Below are positions 37,592-45,586 of a stretch of DNA of 64,000 nucleotides, piece after piece. The stretch is taken from positions 1-64,000 of the forward strand of contig ONHS01000005.1 of the NCBI GenBank assembly GCA_900317715.1. Reading direction: 5' to 3'. The notes beneath the pieces are model-generated. The model saw only the letters and a program-made list of their open reading frames with translations, was not told where the DNA came from and ran no database searches. The stretch comes from an uncultured Bacteroidales bacterium. Lineage in GTDB: Bacteria > Bacteroidota > Bacteroidia > Bacteroidales > WCHB1-69. Numbering within the stretch: the stretch's first letter is position 1; every line of letters begins with the position of its first letter. Made by a program: the position numbers and the translations under genes.

Positions 37592-37612
37592 ACTCTCTTT
37601 TCTCAAATTTCG

Positions 37613-37620
37613 TATCTTTG
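37613..37620 (+). promoter_or_regulatory. -7 box for the transketolase-like gene
   Basis: TATCTTTG lies 15 bp upstream of ATG 37636. Confidence 0.65.
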
Positions 37621-37635
37621 CCGAAAATTTTTGGC

Positions 37636-38586
37636 ATGGTTAACATTGAGAATTTCACGATGAAAGATACCCGTTCAGGGTTTGGCGCAGGCTTGATGGA
37701 AGCAGCGCAAAAGAATGATAATATCTTTGCTTTGACGGCAGATGTCACAGGAAGTGTGAAGATGGGCGACTTCAAAGCAGCTTATCCAGAGCGTTTTATC
37801 CAATGCGGCATCGCCGAAGCGAACATGATCGGTATCTCCGCCGGATTGGCATTGAGCGGCAAAATCCCGTTTGCCAGCGCTTTCGCTGGCTTCATTTCAG
37901 GTCGTGTCTATGACCAAATCCGCATGACGGTGGCGTATTCGAACCTCAACGTCAAAATCGGCGCATCGCACTCCGGCATCACCGTCGGTGAAGATGGCGC
38001 CACCCACCAAATGATGGAAGATCTCGGACTGATGAAGATGCTGCCCAACATGGTGGTCATCAATCCTTGCGACTACAACCAGACAAAAATGGCGACCATC
38101 GCGGCTGCCGAATACAACGGCCCTGTCTATATTCGCTTCGGTCGCCCGTCCGTACCCAACTTCACGGAAGAGAAGCCCTTCATCATCGGAAAAGCGGACG
38201 TCATGCAGGAAGGCAACGACGTGACCATCTTCGCAACGGGTCATTTGGTGTTCCCCGCACTGCAAGCCGCCAACGCGCTCAAGGAGCAAGGCATCTCTGT
38301 CGAAGTCGTCAACATCGCGACTATCAAGCCGTTAGATACGGAAGCCGTGGTTGCCAGCGTCAAGAAAACCGGTTGCGCCGTCACAGCGGAAGAGCACTTC
38401 CTCAACGGCGGTCTGGGCGACTCCATCTGCCAGTGCCTGAGCCGTAATCTGCCCGCACCCGTGGAAATGATCGGTGTGGACGACCATTTTGGCGAAAGCG
38501 GCACTCCCGATGAACTGATGGCTCATTTCGGTTTGGACAAAGAGCACATCATGGAGGCTTGCCAGAAAGCCATTAGTCGCAAATAA
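37636..38586 (+). CDS. Transketolase C-terminal section (split transketolase subunit)
   Basis: A 316-residue protein equal to the pyrimidine-binding plus C-terminal domains of transketolase. It contains GFGAGLMEAAQKNDNIFALT, QCGIAEANMIGISAGLAL (the catalytic Glu for thiamine diphosphate) and GASHSGITVGEDGATHQMMED. Split transketolases work as two chains that transfer two-carbon units between sugar phosphates in the cytosol. The N-terminal chain, which binds the diphosphate, is normally the adjacent upstream gene. Here the upstream gene is divergent and unrelated, so the partner must be elsewhere. Start ATG 37636; ATG 37660 is possible. The sigma-factor gene begins 14 bp after the stop. Confidence 0.87.
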   Translation: MVNIENFTMKDTRSGFGAGLMEAAQKNDNIFALTADVTGSVKMGDFKAAYPERFIQCGIAEANMIGISAGLALSGKIPFASAFAGFISGRVYDQIRMTVAYSNLNVKIGASHSGITVGEDGATHQMMEDLGLMKMLPNMVVINPCDYNQTKMATIAAAEYNGPVYIRFGRPSVPNFTEEKPFIIGKADVMQEGNDVTIFATGHLVFPALQAANALKEQGISVEVVNIATIKPLDTEAVVASVKKTGCAVTAEEHFLNGGLGDSICQCLSRNLPAPVEMIGVDDHFGESGTPDELMAHFGLDKEHIMEACQKAISRK

Positions 38587-38600
38587 CTGATTATCAGAAT

Positions 38601-39158
38601 ATGCCCGAAATCACCGACGAATTTATACTGTCGCTTTTCAGTAACGAGAAGACCAAAGAAAAGGCCTTCGAAATGTTGCTGAAAAAGTACCAGAAGCACA
38701 TCTATTACAGTGCGCGGCGCATCGTCACCATCCACGAAGATGCCGACGATGTCACGCAAAACGTGTGCATCAAAATTTGGCGCAATCTCGACAAGTTCAG
38801 AAGCGAATCCAGTCTAAAAACTTGGATATCAAGAATCTGCATAAACGAAGCGTTGACATACATTGAGAAGAAAAAGAAACTGCTGAATCTGGATGACGAC
38901 AACTACACGAACTTTCTGCTGATCAGTCAAGCGGACACCAGCACATTGTCCCCCGGGCAGATAGAACAAATCCTGCAAGAAGAGATTGTCAAGTTGCCGC
39001 CGAAACAACGTGCGGTCTTCACAATGCGTTACTACGACGAAACGCCCTACGCCGAGATGTCCAAGATTTTCGACACCTCCGAAAGTGCGCTGAAGGCTTC
39101 CTATCATTTCGCCGCAGAAAAAATCAAAAAAAATATTTCAGAGCGTTTAACTTTTTAA
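38601..39158 (+). CDS. ECF-type RNA polymerase sigma factor
   Basis: A 185-residue ECF sigma factor. Region 2 contains DADDVTQNVCIKIWRNLDKFRSES (residues about 49-72) and region 4 contains LPPKQRAVFTMRYYDETPYAEM with a recognition helix. It starts 14 bp after the transketolase gene, so it may be read from that promoter. The next two genes are a small membrane protein and a periplasmic protein. The arrangement sigma, membrane anti-sigma, periplasmic sensor is common in Bacteroidota. Confidence 0.88.
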   Translation: MPEITDEFILSLFSNEKTKEKAFEMLLKKYQKHIYYSARRIVTIHEDADDVTQNVCIKIWRNLDKFRSESSLKTWISRICINEALTYIEKKKKLLNLDDDNYTNFLLISQADTSTLSPGQIEQILQEEIVKLPPKQRAVFTMRYYDETPYAEMSKIFDTSESALKASYHFAAEKIKKNISERLTF

Positions 39159-39196
39159 AAGTTCTGGAGTCATTGGTTTTGTAATTCACATTTGTT

Positions 39197-39529
39197 ATGA
39201 TTGATTTAGAAAACATAGAGAAAAAGGAACACTTCCAAGTTCCTGATAATTATTTTGATGAGCTGCCGGGTAGGGTCATGCAACATATCCATCAAGAGCA
39301 GCGCAAGAAGAGAACACTCATCTCATCAGCTGTGGCCGCAGTGGCTGTCATTGCCGTGGCCGTCGGGGTCTTCTTCACCTATAATACGCCAAAACAATCT
39401 GCAGAAATCACCCAAAACCAACAAATTGCTGCAAACATCGAAGAAGAAGAGGCATTAGAAATGGTAGCAGAAGATTACTACAGTGAGGAATTGGCCATGT
39501 TGGATTATTATCAATATTTCGAATACTAA
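39197..39529 (+). CDS. Putative membrane anti-sigma factor
   Basis: A 110-residue protein. The short cytoplasmic part (residues 1-38, with EHFQVPDNYFDELPGRVMQ) is followed by one transmembrane helix (about 41-61, LISSAVAAVAVIAVAVGVFF) and a very acidic periplasmic tail (EEEEALEMVAEDYYSEELA). The position after an ECF sigma gene, and the FxVPxxYF-like start seen in other Bacteroidota sigma-operon partners, suggest an anti-sigma factor. This is an inference from context. No zinc motif is present. Confidence 0.65.
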   Translation: MIDLENIEKKEHFQVPDNYFDELPGRVMQHIHQEQRKKRTLISSAVAAVAVIAVAVGVFFTYNTPKQSAEITQNQQIAANIEEEEALEMVAEDYYSEELAMLDYYQYFEY

Positions 39530-39545
39530 TTAAAAATCTAATATC

Positions 39546-40049
39546 ATGAAAAAAGTTTGGATCACGCTGATTATCATAGCTGTAGCTACCTCCACACTCT
39601 TCGCGCAGGACAAGAGTCCCAAAACGATAGTTCAAGAGCGTTTGTCTTACATGAAAGTAAACCTGTCGCTGTCCGGTAAAGAGAATCAGAATTTCTGGAG
39701 TGTGTATGAGCAGTACCTCAAAGACGAGATGAAAGCCATGAATGATTACCGTAAGAACCTGGAAAAACAGGGCATCAAACTAGGTGCGCCAGGGACAAAC
39801 AAAGAGATCATAGAGAACCTGACTGACAAACAGCTCACCTACCTCCAGGATCAGAAATTCGAATTGCGCAAGACGCTCCTGAACTTGGAGACCACTTACT
39901 ACAAAAAATACAAATCCATCCTGACTCCCAAACACATACACGATCTTTACAATTTGGAATACAAATACAAACGGGGACTGACTCAAAAAAAGAAAGAGGC
40001 TAAGAAAGATACAACAGGGCCCGTGAATACCGGTAAGAAAAAACGTTAA
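39546..40049 (+). CDS. Periplasmic Spy/CpxP-like helical protein of the sigma operon
   Basis: A 167-residue exported protein with signal MKKVWITLIIIAVATSTLFAQ shortened to residues 1-20. The mature part is almost entirely helical and charged (SGKENQNFWSVYEQYLKDEM, ENLTDKQLTYLQDQKFELRK) and ends in a Lys-rich tail. The pattern resembles Spy/CpxP-like periplasmic proteins that Bacteroidota encode behind ECF sigma and anti-sigma genes. It may sense envelope stress or act as a chaperone. A strong terminator follows. Confidence 0.65.
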   Translation: MKKVWITLIIIAVATSTLFAQDKSPKTIVQERLSYMKVNLSLSGKENQNFWSVYEQYLKDEMKAMNDYRKNLEKQGIKLGAPGTNKEIIENLTDKQLTYLQDQKFELRKTLLNLETTYYKKYKSILTPKHIHDLYNLEYKYKRGLTQKKKEAKKDTTGPVNTGKKKR

Positions 40050-40054
40050 AAAGA

Positions 40055-40078
40055 AAGTGCCAAACGGCACTTTTTTTT
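40055..40078 (+). terminator. Terminator of the sigma-factor operon
   Basis: AAGTGCC-AAAC-GGCACTT (40055-40072) is followed by T residues to 40078. Promoter box TATCTTTG begins at 40080. Confidence 0.85.
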
Positions 40079-40079
40079 G

Positions 40080-40087
40080 TATCTTTG
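40080..40087 (+). promoter_or_regulatory. -7 box for the crotonase-HBD operon
   Basis: TATCTTTG lies 22 bp upstream of ATG 40110. Confidence 0.65.
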
Positions 40088-40109
40088 CCCCACTTTTAAA
40101 TTCTTAGAT

Positions 40110-40889
40110 ATGCAGAATTATCAATTCCTGAAAATAGACACCCTGGATGCGGTCTGTACGTTAACCATCTCCGCACCAAAATCCCTCAACGCTTTAAATT
40201 CCAGCATCTTAAAAGAGATGGACGACTTCCTTTCCAATTTGGACAAGGACATTCGTGTTTTGATCATCACCGGTGACGGTGAGAAATCCTTCGTTGCAGG
40301 TGCGGACATTTCGGAAATGCAACCGCTGAATGCGGAAGAAGGCGAACGTTTCGGCGCTTTCGGCGCGAAGGTGTTCCGCAAAATCGAGACACTGCCCATT
40401 CCCGTCATCGCGGCGGTGAACGGTTTCGCGCTTGGCGGAGGCTGCGAGTTAGCCTTGTCGTGCGATATCCGCTTGGCTTCCAGCAATGCCAAATTCGGGC
40501 AACCGGAAGTCGGTCTGGGCATCATTCCCGGTTTCTCCGGCACCTACCGCTTAGCTAAAATCGCGGGCATGGGCATTGCCAAAGAGCTGATTTTCAGCGG
40601 CAGAGCCATCAAAGCGGACGAAGCTTTGCGCATTGGATTAGTAAACGCTGTTTATGAACCCGAAAAATTGATGGATGCGGCCATCGCTATGGCAAAACGC
40701 ATCACCAGGAATGCGCCCATCGCCGTAAGTTACGCTAAAATCTGCATCAACGAGGAGTACGACCTGCCCGCTGACGAGGCCATCGCTTTCGAAAGCCGCA
40801 TGTTCGGCAAGTGCTTCGCCACCAAAGACCAAAAGGCCGGCATGACCGCCTTCCTCACCAAAACCGAGGCAAAATTCACCAAAGAATAA
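40110..40889 (+). CDS. Enoyl-CoA hydratase / crotonase (3-hydroxybutyryl-CoA dehydratase)
   Basis: A 259-residue crotonase-fold protein. The oxyanion-hole segment is FVAGADISEM, and both catalytic glutamates are visible, in GGGCELALSCDIR and QPEVGLGIIPGF. It hydrates crotonyl-CoA to 3-hydroxybutyryl-CoA or runs the reverse step in the cytosol. The next gene is the matching 3-hydroxybutyryl-CoA dehydrogenase, 30 bp on, so the pair carries two consecutive steps of the C4-CoA pathway (butyrate formation or amino-acid fermentation). ATG 40110 gives the family's usual length. The longer frame would start in the promoter. Confidence 0.9.
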   Translation: MQNYQFLKIDTLDAVCTLTISAPKSLNALNSSILKEMDDFLSNLDKDIRVLIITGDGEKSFVAGADISEMQPLNAEEGERFGAFGAKVFRKIETLPIPVIAAVNGFALGGGCELALSCDIRLASSNAKFGQPEVGLGIIPGFSGTYRLAKIAGMGIAKELIFSGRAIKADEALRIGLVNAVYEPEKLMDAAIAMAKRITRNAPIAVSYAKICINEEYDLPADEAIAFESRMFGKCFATKDQKAGMTAFLTKTEAKFTKE

Positions 40890-40919
40890 TCATTTTTCAC
40901 CAAATTAAATACATCTATT

Positions 40920-41756
40920 ATGAAAATTTGTGTTATAGGTACAGGTACCATGGCCAAAGGTATCGTCAAGGCTTTCGCCGCCAAGATGCCCGTGGTCATG
41001 AAGAGCAGAACCCAAGCCAGCCTCGACAAGGCCATGGGTTCCATTTCCAAATCATACGCCAAACTCGTGGAGAAAGGCAAAATCACGGAAGACGCGATGA
41101 ACGCCATTCTCGGCAATATCACCACCACCACCGACTACGCCACTTTCGCAGATGCGGATTTGGTGATTGAAGCTGCTGTGGAAGATATGCAACTCAAGAA
41201 GGATGTCTTCATGGAACTCGACAAAATCTGCAAGCCGGAGACGATTTTCGCCACCAACTCCTCTTCTTTGTCCATCACGGAGATTGCAGCTTGTACGAGC
41301 CGTCCGAGCCAATTCATCGGCTGCCACTTCTTCAACCCTGCCGACAGAATGGCATTGGTGGAAGTCATCAAGGGTCAGCTCACTTCTGAGGAAGTGGCCA
41401 AGACCATCGTCGATTTGACCACCGAGATTGGCAAAACGCCCGTTCCCGTGAACGAAGCTCCCGGTTTCGTAGTGAACCGCATCCTCATCCCGATGATCAA
41501 CGAAGCTGTGGGCATCCTCGCCGACGGCATCGCTTCTGCTGAAGACATCGACAAATGCATGATGTTGGGTGCCAACCACCCCATGGGTCCGCTCGCCTTG
41601 GCCGACCTCATCGGCAACGACGTGAATCTCGCTATCATGGAAGTCCTCTACAAGGAATTCGGCGATCCGAAATATCGTCCTCACCCGCTGTTGCGCAAGA
41701 TGGTCCGCGCCGGACTGCTTGGCCGCAAAACCGGTGAAGGTTTCTACAAATACTAA
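40920..41756 (+). CDS. hbd: 3-hydroxybutyryl-CoA dehydrogenase
   Basis: A 278-residue protein. The N-terminal NAD-binding loop is [11 protein letters not shown] (usual GxGxMGxGI), the catalytic His is in [15 protein letters not shown], and the second domain contains [16 protein letters not shown]. It interconverts acetoacetyl-CoA and 3-hydroxybutyryl-CoA. The Ala in place of Gly in the loop (MAKG) is a minor variation. It forms an operon with the crotonase and ends in a terminator. Confidence 0.92.
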   Translation: MKICVIGTGTMAKGIVKAFAAKMPVVMKSRTQASLDKAMGSISKSYAKLVEKGKITEDAMNAILGNITTTTDYATFADADLVIEAAVEDMQLKKDVFMELDKICKPETIFATNSSSLSITEIAACTSRPSQFIGCHFFNPADRMALVEVIKGQLTSEEVAKTIVDLTTEIGKTPVPVNEAPGFVVNRILIPMINEAVGILADGIASAEDIDKCMMLGANHPMGPLALADLIGNDVNLAIMEVLYKEFGDPKYRPHPLLRKMVRAGLLGRKTGEGFYKY

Positions 41757-41761
41757 TCGAA

Positions 41762-41792
41762 AAGGTGCGTCGGAAACGGCGCACTTTTTTTT
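41762..41792 (+). terminator. Terminator after hbd, shared with the DUF4249 gene
   Basis: GGTGCG and CGCACTT pair around a small GGAAAC loop region and are followed by eight T residues. The opposite gene ends at 41798. Confidence 0.75.
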
Positions 41793-41797
41793 AGGTT

Positions 41798-42745
41798 CTA
41801 ATCCCCATAAAGCTCCCAATAGTCCTCGCACTCCCACACGAGCGTGTCGAATCTGGAGGCATAGCCGCTCCAATGACCAATGACATTCTCACTGTTGAAG
41901 TTGCTCTCTGACGGGAGAGGGTTCGTGAACGGGCTGGAGCCGAAAGCGGCCTCTGAACCCGCCGAAATCAAATATTCGTATGTGTGGTGGTCCACCTGCG
42001 AGTGTTTGACCACTACTGTATCCCCAGGTCGGAAAGTCATACGCGCAAACGCTTGCTGTTCTTCCTCGCTCATCAGGCCTAACATCAGTGAGGAATAGCC
42101 GTAACGGGCAACCTCATAATTGACTGTCTGTCCGTTGAGAGCGCGGTCATCAAAAGCGACCGGCATATTGCATACCCAAAAACGATCTTGCATTTTCGGA
42201 CATTTCACCTTGCAGAAAAAAGCGTAATAGTTGACCTCATCGGCGGGATCGGTAAACAAAACGCGAATGGAGGCCATCGTATCGGCGAACATTTCCATGT
42301 CATGGTTGAAACCGATGGAATCCAACTCGAAAGTTTTGGGGATATAGGTTTCCGCCGTATAGGTTTGTCCTTCATACTCCACCGTCAACGTATAGTGCGT
42401 TTCTTCTTTCCCAATCACATTTTTACCCACAAACGCCACGTAAAAAGGAGCTTCCGGTGACAAAGTCCACGTCAACTCTTCAGATTCGCCTGTTTCTGAA
42501 GTAATGAACACTCTGGCTTGGGTGCCATTCACGAGGACCTCGTTCATCAAGGTATTCAGATTCACCTCCGAGAAATAAGGAATACTGCGGGTAAGCATGA
42601 CCATGGCAGGAAAACCGTTCTCAATCGTACCTTCCACCACCAATTTTGACTGGTATTCGGGAAGATTCAATTCGATTTCTTTCTGGCATCCATATTGTAA
42701 CACACAGATAATCAACGACAACAATATCCAAATCTTCTTTCTCAT
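41798..42745 (-). CDS. DUF4249 family lipoprotein
   Basis: A 315-residue predicted lipoprotein. The signal MRKKIWILLSLIICVLQYGC gives Cys at residue 20. The family start reads EIELNLPEYQSKLVVEGTIE, followed by beta-rich domains (MVMLTRSIPYFSEVN, YTLTVEYEGQTYTAETYIP). DUF4249 proteins usually sit beside a TonB-dependent receptor with a carboxypeptidase-like N-terminus and may help capture an unknown ligand. The nearest such receptor here is 15 kb away, at 57.9 kb. ATG 42745 follows a promoter. Confidence 0.85.
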   Translation of the reverse strand: MRKKIWILLSLIICVLQYGCQKEIELNLPEYQSKLVVEGTIENGFPAMVMLTRSIPYFSEVNLNTLMNEVLVNGTQARVFITSETGESEELTWTLSPEAPFYVAFVGKNVIGKEETHYTLTVEYEGQTYTAETYIPKTFELDSIGFNHDMEMFADTMASIRVLFTDPADEVNYYAFFCKVKCPKMQDRFWVCNMPVAFDDRALNGQTVNYEVARYGYSSLMLGLMSEEEQQAFARMTFRPGDTVVVKHSQVDHHTYEYLISAGSEAAFGSSPFTNPLPSESNFNSENVIGHWSGYASRFDTLVWECEDYWELYGD

Positions 42746-42775
42746 CAATATTGTTTCTTCTATTCTATCAAGCCG

Positions 42776-42783
42776 CAAATGTA
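42776..42783 (-). promoter_or_regulatory. -7 box for the DUF4249 gene
   Basis: The minus strand reads TACATTTG, 31 bp upstream of ATG 42745. Confidence 0.55.
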
Positions 42784-42794
42784 CAAAAAAATAG

Positions 42795-42802
42795 TATTTT
42801 TG
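42795..42802 (+). promoter_or_regulatory. -7 box for the adenylation-remnant / DUF6427 / rnhB operon
   Basis: TATTTTTG followed by CG lies 55 bp upstream of ATG 42857. Confidence 0.55.
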
Positions 42803-42820
42803 CGCTAAATTTCTAACCGT

Positions 42821-42848
42821 TTAACCTCTAAACCATAAACCCTAAACT
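42821..42848. repeat. Heptamer tandem array (AAACCCT family)
   Basis: Four 7-bp units are TTAACCT, CTAAACC, ATAAACC and CTAAACT. The array lies in the leader of the following gene, 9 bp before its ATG. Confidence 0.65.
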
Positions 42849-42856
42849 ACAAGCGA

Positions 42857-43411
42857 ATGTTCTACCAAAACATCATAGAGCCCTACATTCGGCAAACCGA
42901 GCAACATTCGGACACCACCGTGGCACGTATCGGTAGACAGGTCTATTCCTACGCACAGCTTGCGCAACGTATCGCACCGATAATGAACGAGTTGGACGCT
43001 TTGTCCATTTCACGTGTCGGCATTGTGATCAAGGAGGATTTGACCGCATACGCGGCATTGATGGCCTGCCTGTTCAACAGCGTGGTGGTGGTGCCTCTGC
43101 CCGAAAACCTCTCCGAAACGCAAATGGAGATGATTTCAAAAAGACTCGAACTGCCTCAAATCCTGACCGTAGAGCGGATGCACTATTATTTCAGGATGAC
43201 ATTCGAGGATGCGCTCTGCCGCATTGACAATGGGCTTTATCATATTGAGGACGAACAACTTATCAGCATTATTCCTTCCTTGAAAGAAGAGGGCGATATC
43301 ACGTTTCGAAATCTTTACGCCAAAGATTTCAAAGCCAAGAAGCCATTTACCTTATCCACTGTTTTTCAGTCTTTTACTCCAGAATTTCCTGATATATGCT
43401 CCATCTTTTAA
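42857..43411 (+). CDS. Truncated adenylate-forming-domain-like protein
   Basis: A 184-residue protein resembling only the N-terminal subdomain of AMP-forming acyl-CoA synthetases and NRPS adenylation domains. The parts are a start with a YSYAQLAQRI-like helix, GIVIKEDLTAYAALMACLFN and VVVVPLPENLSETQMEMIS, then ELPQILTVER. The ATP-binding TSGTTG-type loop and the C-terminal lid are absent. The final 60 residues match nothing I know. The last 16 bp overlap the DUF6427 gene, and the start is close to a promoter, so it is not obviously a pseudogene. It could be a regulatory or scaffold remnant. Confidence 0.6.
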   Translation: MFYQNIIEPYIRQTEQHSDTTVARIGRQVYSYAQLAQRIAPIMNELDALSISRVGIVIKEDLTAYAALMACLFNSVVVVPLPENLSETQMEMISKRLELPQILTVERMHYYFRMTFEDALCRIDNGLYHIEDEQLISIIPSLKEEGDITFRNLYAKDFKAKKPFTLSTVFQSFTPEFPDICSIF

Positions 43412-44358
43412 ACAAGAATCTCAACCTGCAACTCGTCATTTTGATCCTGCTGATCGGATGGTCTGCATGGAACATCTTCGCGCACATGACGCTGATGCCC
43501 GCCGAAGGTTCCATGTTCCTCTACCATCCTATTGCCAAACTTTGGACATGGAGCCCTGTGTTGGTTCGTATCTTGGCTTTTCTCATCGTGTTGACCATGA
43601 CCTACGGGGTGATGCAGCTGTTTCAACAAAAACATTTCTACGATAACCGCACTTACATGCCCGGTATTTTCCTACTTCTCACACTCAACTCCGGCAAATT
43701 CCTCAACACCTTCAGTCCTGCGCTCCTGACCACCTTTTTTATTGCGTTGATTATGCTTCTGTATTTGCCTAGCGAGTCCGCTTCGAAGGCCAAAGACCGC
43801 ATTTTCACTTTCGGTTTGGCCATTGCCATCGCTACCATGTTGGACATCAGCGCTTTTGGCATTTTCTTGTTTCTACTCTTAACGCTGGCTATCAACAATA
43901 TCACCCCCTTTAAAGACATTGTCATCCTCGTCCTCGGATTGCTGTTTCCCTACTTGTACGCCTTTTCATTTGCCTTTCTTTTCGATTCGATGCCCGCATT
44001 TCTGCAGTCTTGGCGCGACATCACTTTCTTCGTTCCTGCAAAAGAAATCCCCCACCTTCGCCCTATGGATTACATCACACTCATTTACTTCTGCCTTATG
44101 GTCGTATATCTCATTGTTCGAGATAAAAAACTATTAGACAACAAGTTGATTGTGATTCGACAAGCTTTCACGAACATTCATTTGTTGTTTGTCAGCCTGT
44201 TGGTATTCATGTGGTTAGGCAACATGTCGATGCACGGAGCCTTGCTTTACCTTATGATGCCCGTTTCGATTTACCTCTCTGTGGCGGTGGTTCCGAAACG
44301 CCGGCGGTTTATTTTCGATATTTTGTTGGTGGCTTTTTGTGTGCTGTTATGGCTTTGA
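43396..44358 (+). CDS. DUF6427 family integral membrane protein
   Basis: A 320-residue membrane protein with about nine to ten hydrophobic helices covering nearly the whole length, separated by short loops (LMPAEGSMFLYHPI, FFVPAKEIPHLRPMDY). The pattern fits DUF6427, a Bacteroidota family of unknown function. It overlaps the upstream adenylation-like gene by 16 bp and the downstream RNase HII gene by 10 bp, so the three are transcribed and probably translated together. No catalytic motif is visible. Confidence 0.72.
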   Translation: MLHLLNKNLNLQLVILILLIGWSAWNIFAHMTLMPAEGSMFLYHPIAKLWTWSPVLVRILAFLIVLTMTYGVMQLFQQKHFYDNRTYMPGIFLLLTLNSGKFLNTFSPALLTTFFIALIMLLYLPSESASKAKDRIFTFGLAIAIATMLDISAFGIFLFLLLTLAINNITPFKDIVILVLGLLFPYLYAFSFAFLFDSMPAFLQSWRDITFFVPAKEIPHLRPMDYITLIYFCLMVVYLIVRDKKLLDNKLIVIRQAFTNIHLLFVSLLVFMWLGNMSMHGALLYLMMPVSIYLSVAVVPKRRRFIFDILLVAFCVLLWL

Positions 44359-44951
44359 AATCCAATTTCTCCCCTACTCCCCTTTTGGAATGCGGTTGCG
44401 ACGAGGTCGGGCGCGGCTGTTTAGCCGGACCGGTATGCGCTGCCGCCGTCATCTTCCCTTACGGATACACTAACAAGGAAATCAATGATTCAAAGCAACT
44501 TACGGAGAAGAAACGGGATGCTTTGCGAGAAATCATCGAACGGGATGCGCTCGCTTTTGCCGTCGCTGAAGTGTCGGAAACGGAGATTGACAAAATGAAC
44601 ATCTTGCGGGCTTCCATCCATTGTATGAACCTCGCTATCGGGGAATTAAACCCCAAACCTGAACTTATTTTAGTCGATGGCAACCGTTTCACCGACCATT
44701 GGGGGATTCCCTATCGGTGTGTGGTGAAAGGCGACGCCACCTACCTCTCCATCGCGGCGGCCTCCATCCTGGCCAAAACCTACCGCGATGCACTGATGAG
44801 CCGTCTGAGCGAGGAATTTCCCGCTTACGATTGGGCGCATAACAAAGGCTACCCTACTCCGAAGCATATCGCCGCAGTGGATCAATACGGTCTAACTCCT
44901 TATCACAGAAGAAGTTTTCATCTCAAAAGACAACTTTCATTAGACCTTTAA
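44349..44951 (+). CDS. rnhB: Ribonuclease HII
   Basis: A 200-residue enzyme that removes ribonucleotides from DNA and RNA-DNA hybrids. The active site is formed by CDEVGRGCLAGPV (Asp and Glu), LVDGN, and the aspartate in VKGDATYLSIAAASILAKTYRD. ATG 44349 is inside the end of the DUF6427 gene (TTATGGCTTTGA arrangement). The length and order of motifs are standard. Confidence 0.93.
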   Translation: MALKSNFSPTPLLECGCDEVGRGCLAGPVCAAAVIFPYGYTNKEINDSKQLTEKKRDALREIIERDALAFAVAEVSETEIDKMNILRASIHCMNLAIGELNPKPELILVDGNRFTDHWGIPYRCVVKGDATYLSIAAASILAKTYRDALMSRLSEEFPAYDWAHNKGYPTPKHIAAVDQYGLTPYHRRSFHLKRQLSLDL

Positions 44952-44980
44952 CCAAAACGATATTTTTTTTCATTTTTTTT

Positions 44981-45006
44981 GCAACAAAAGCACGCCTTTT
45001 TCGTCC
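44981..45006 (+). promoter_or_regulatory. ECF-type promoter candidate for the sigma / CTD operon
   Basis: GCAAC (44981-44985) and CGTCC (45002-45006) are separated by 16 bp. This matches the -35 AAC and -10 CGTC features of promoters used by ECF sigma factors, and it stands 16 bp before the sigma gene itself. It suggests autoregulation. No TAnnTTTG box was seen here. Confidence 0.5.
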
Positions 45007-45022
45007 TAGTCTTTAAGAAGAA

Positions 45023-45586
45023 ATGCTGACAAAAGAAGAGATAGAAATCATTAATGGCTGTCGGAAGGGCGATGTGACCTACCAGAAGATGCTGTACGAC
45101 AAATATGGCCCTATGATCAAGGGCGTATGTTTGCGTTACACGTCTGATATGCAGGAAGCCGAAGACCTTTTTCACGACGTGATTGTGCATATTCTGACCC
45201 ATTTTGATGAATATGACCACATCACGACGCTCGGAGGTTGGCTGAAGACCATCACTTCCAACAAGGCCATCGATTTGTGGCGCTACAAGAAAAGCCATGA
45301 CACCGTGCCTTCCAGCCATTTACCGATAGAAGAGCCAGTAGATGACAAGGACCATCCTTACGATGGGATTCCGATGAACGTGCTGCTGGAGCATATTCAG
45401 AAACTGCCCCCGAAGTATCGAACCGCCTTCAACCTCTTCGTCATTGAGGAGAAGGATCAAGCTGAAATCGGTAAGATCATGGACGAGGGGCCTGCTAATG
45501 TTCGCAGTCTGATTTTTCGCGCTAAACAAATGTTGCGCAAAAGCATAAAAAAATATCTGAAAAACGAAGAGTTCAACTATGAGTAA
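45023..45586 (+). CDS. ECF-type RNA polymerase sigma factor (first gene of the T9SS-sensor candidate operon)
   Basis: A 187-residue sigma factor. Region 2 contains MQEAEDLFHDVIVHILTHF and TLGGWLKTITSNKAIDLWRY. Region 4 contains LPPKYRTAFNLFVIEEKDQAEIG with ANVRSLIFRAKQMLRK as the DNA-binding helix. It ends 8 bp inside the next gene, which encodes the tethered CTD protein, so expression is translationally coupled. This tight link to a single partner is typical of a sigma and anti-sigma pair. The likely autoregulatory promoter is directly upstream. Confidence 0.88.
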   Translation: MLTKEEIEIINGCRKGDVTYQKMLYDKYGPMIKGVCLRYTSDMQEAEDLFHDVIVHILTHFDEYDHITTLGGWLKTITSNKAIDLWRYKKSHDTVPSSHLPIEEPVDDKDHPYDGIPMNVLLEHIQKLPPKYRTAFNLFVIEEKDQAEIGKIMDEGPANVRSLIFRAKQMLRKSIKKYLKNEEFNYE

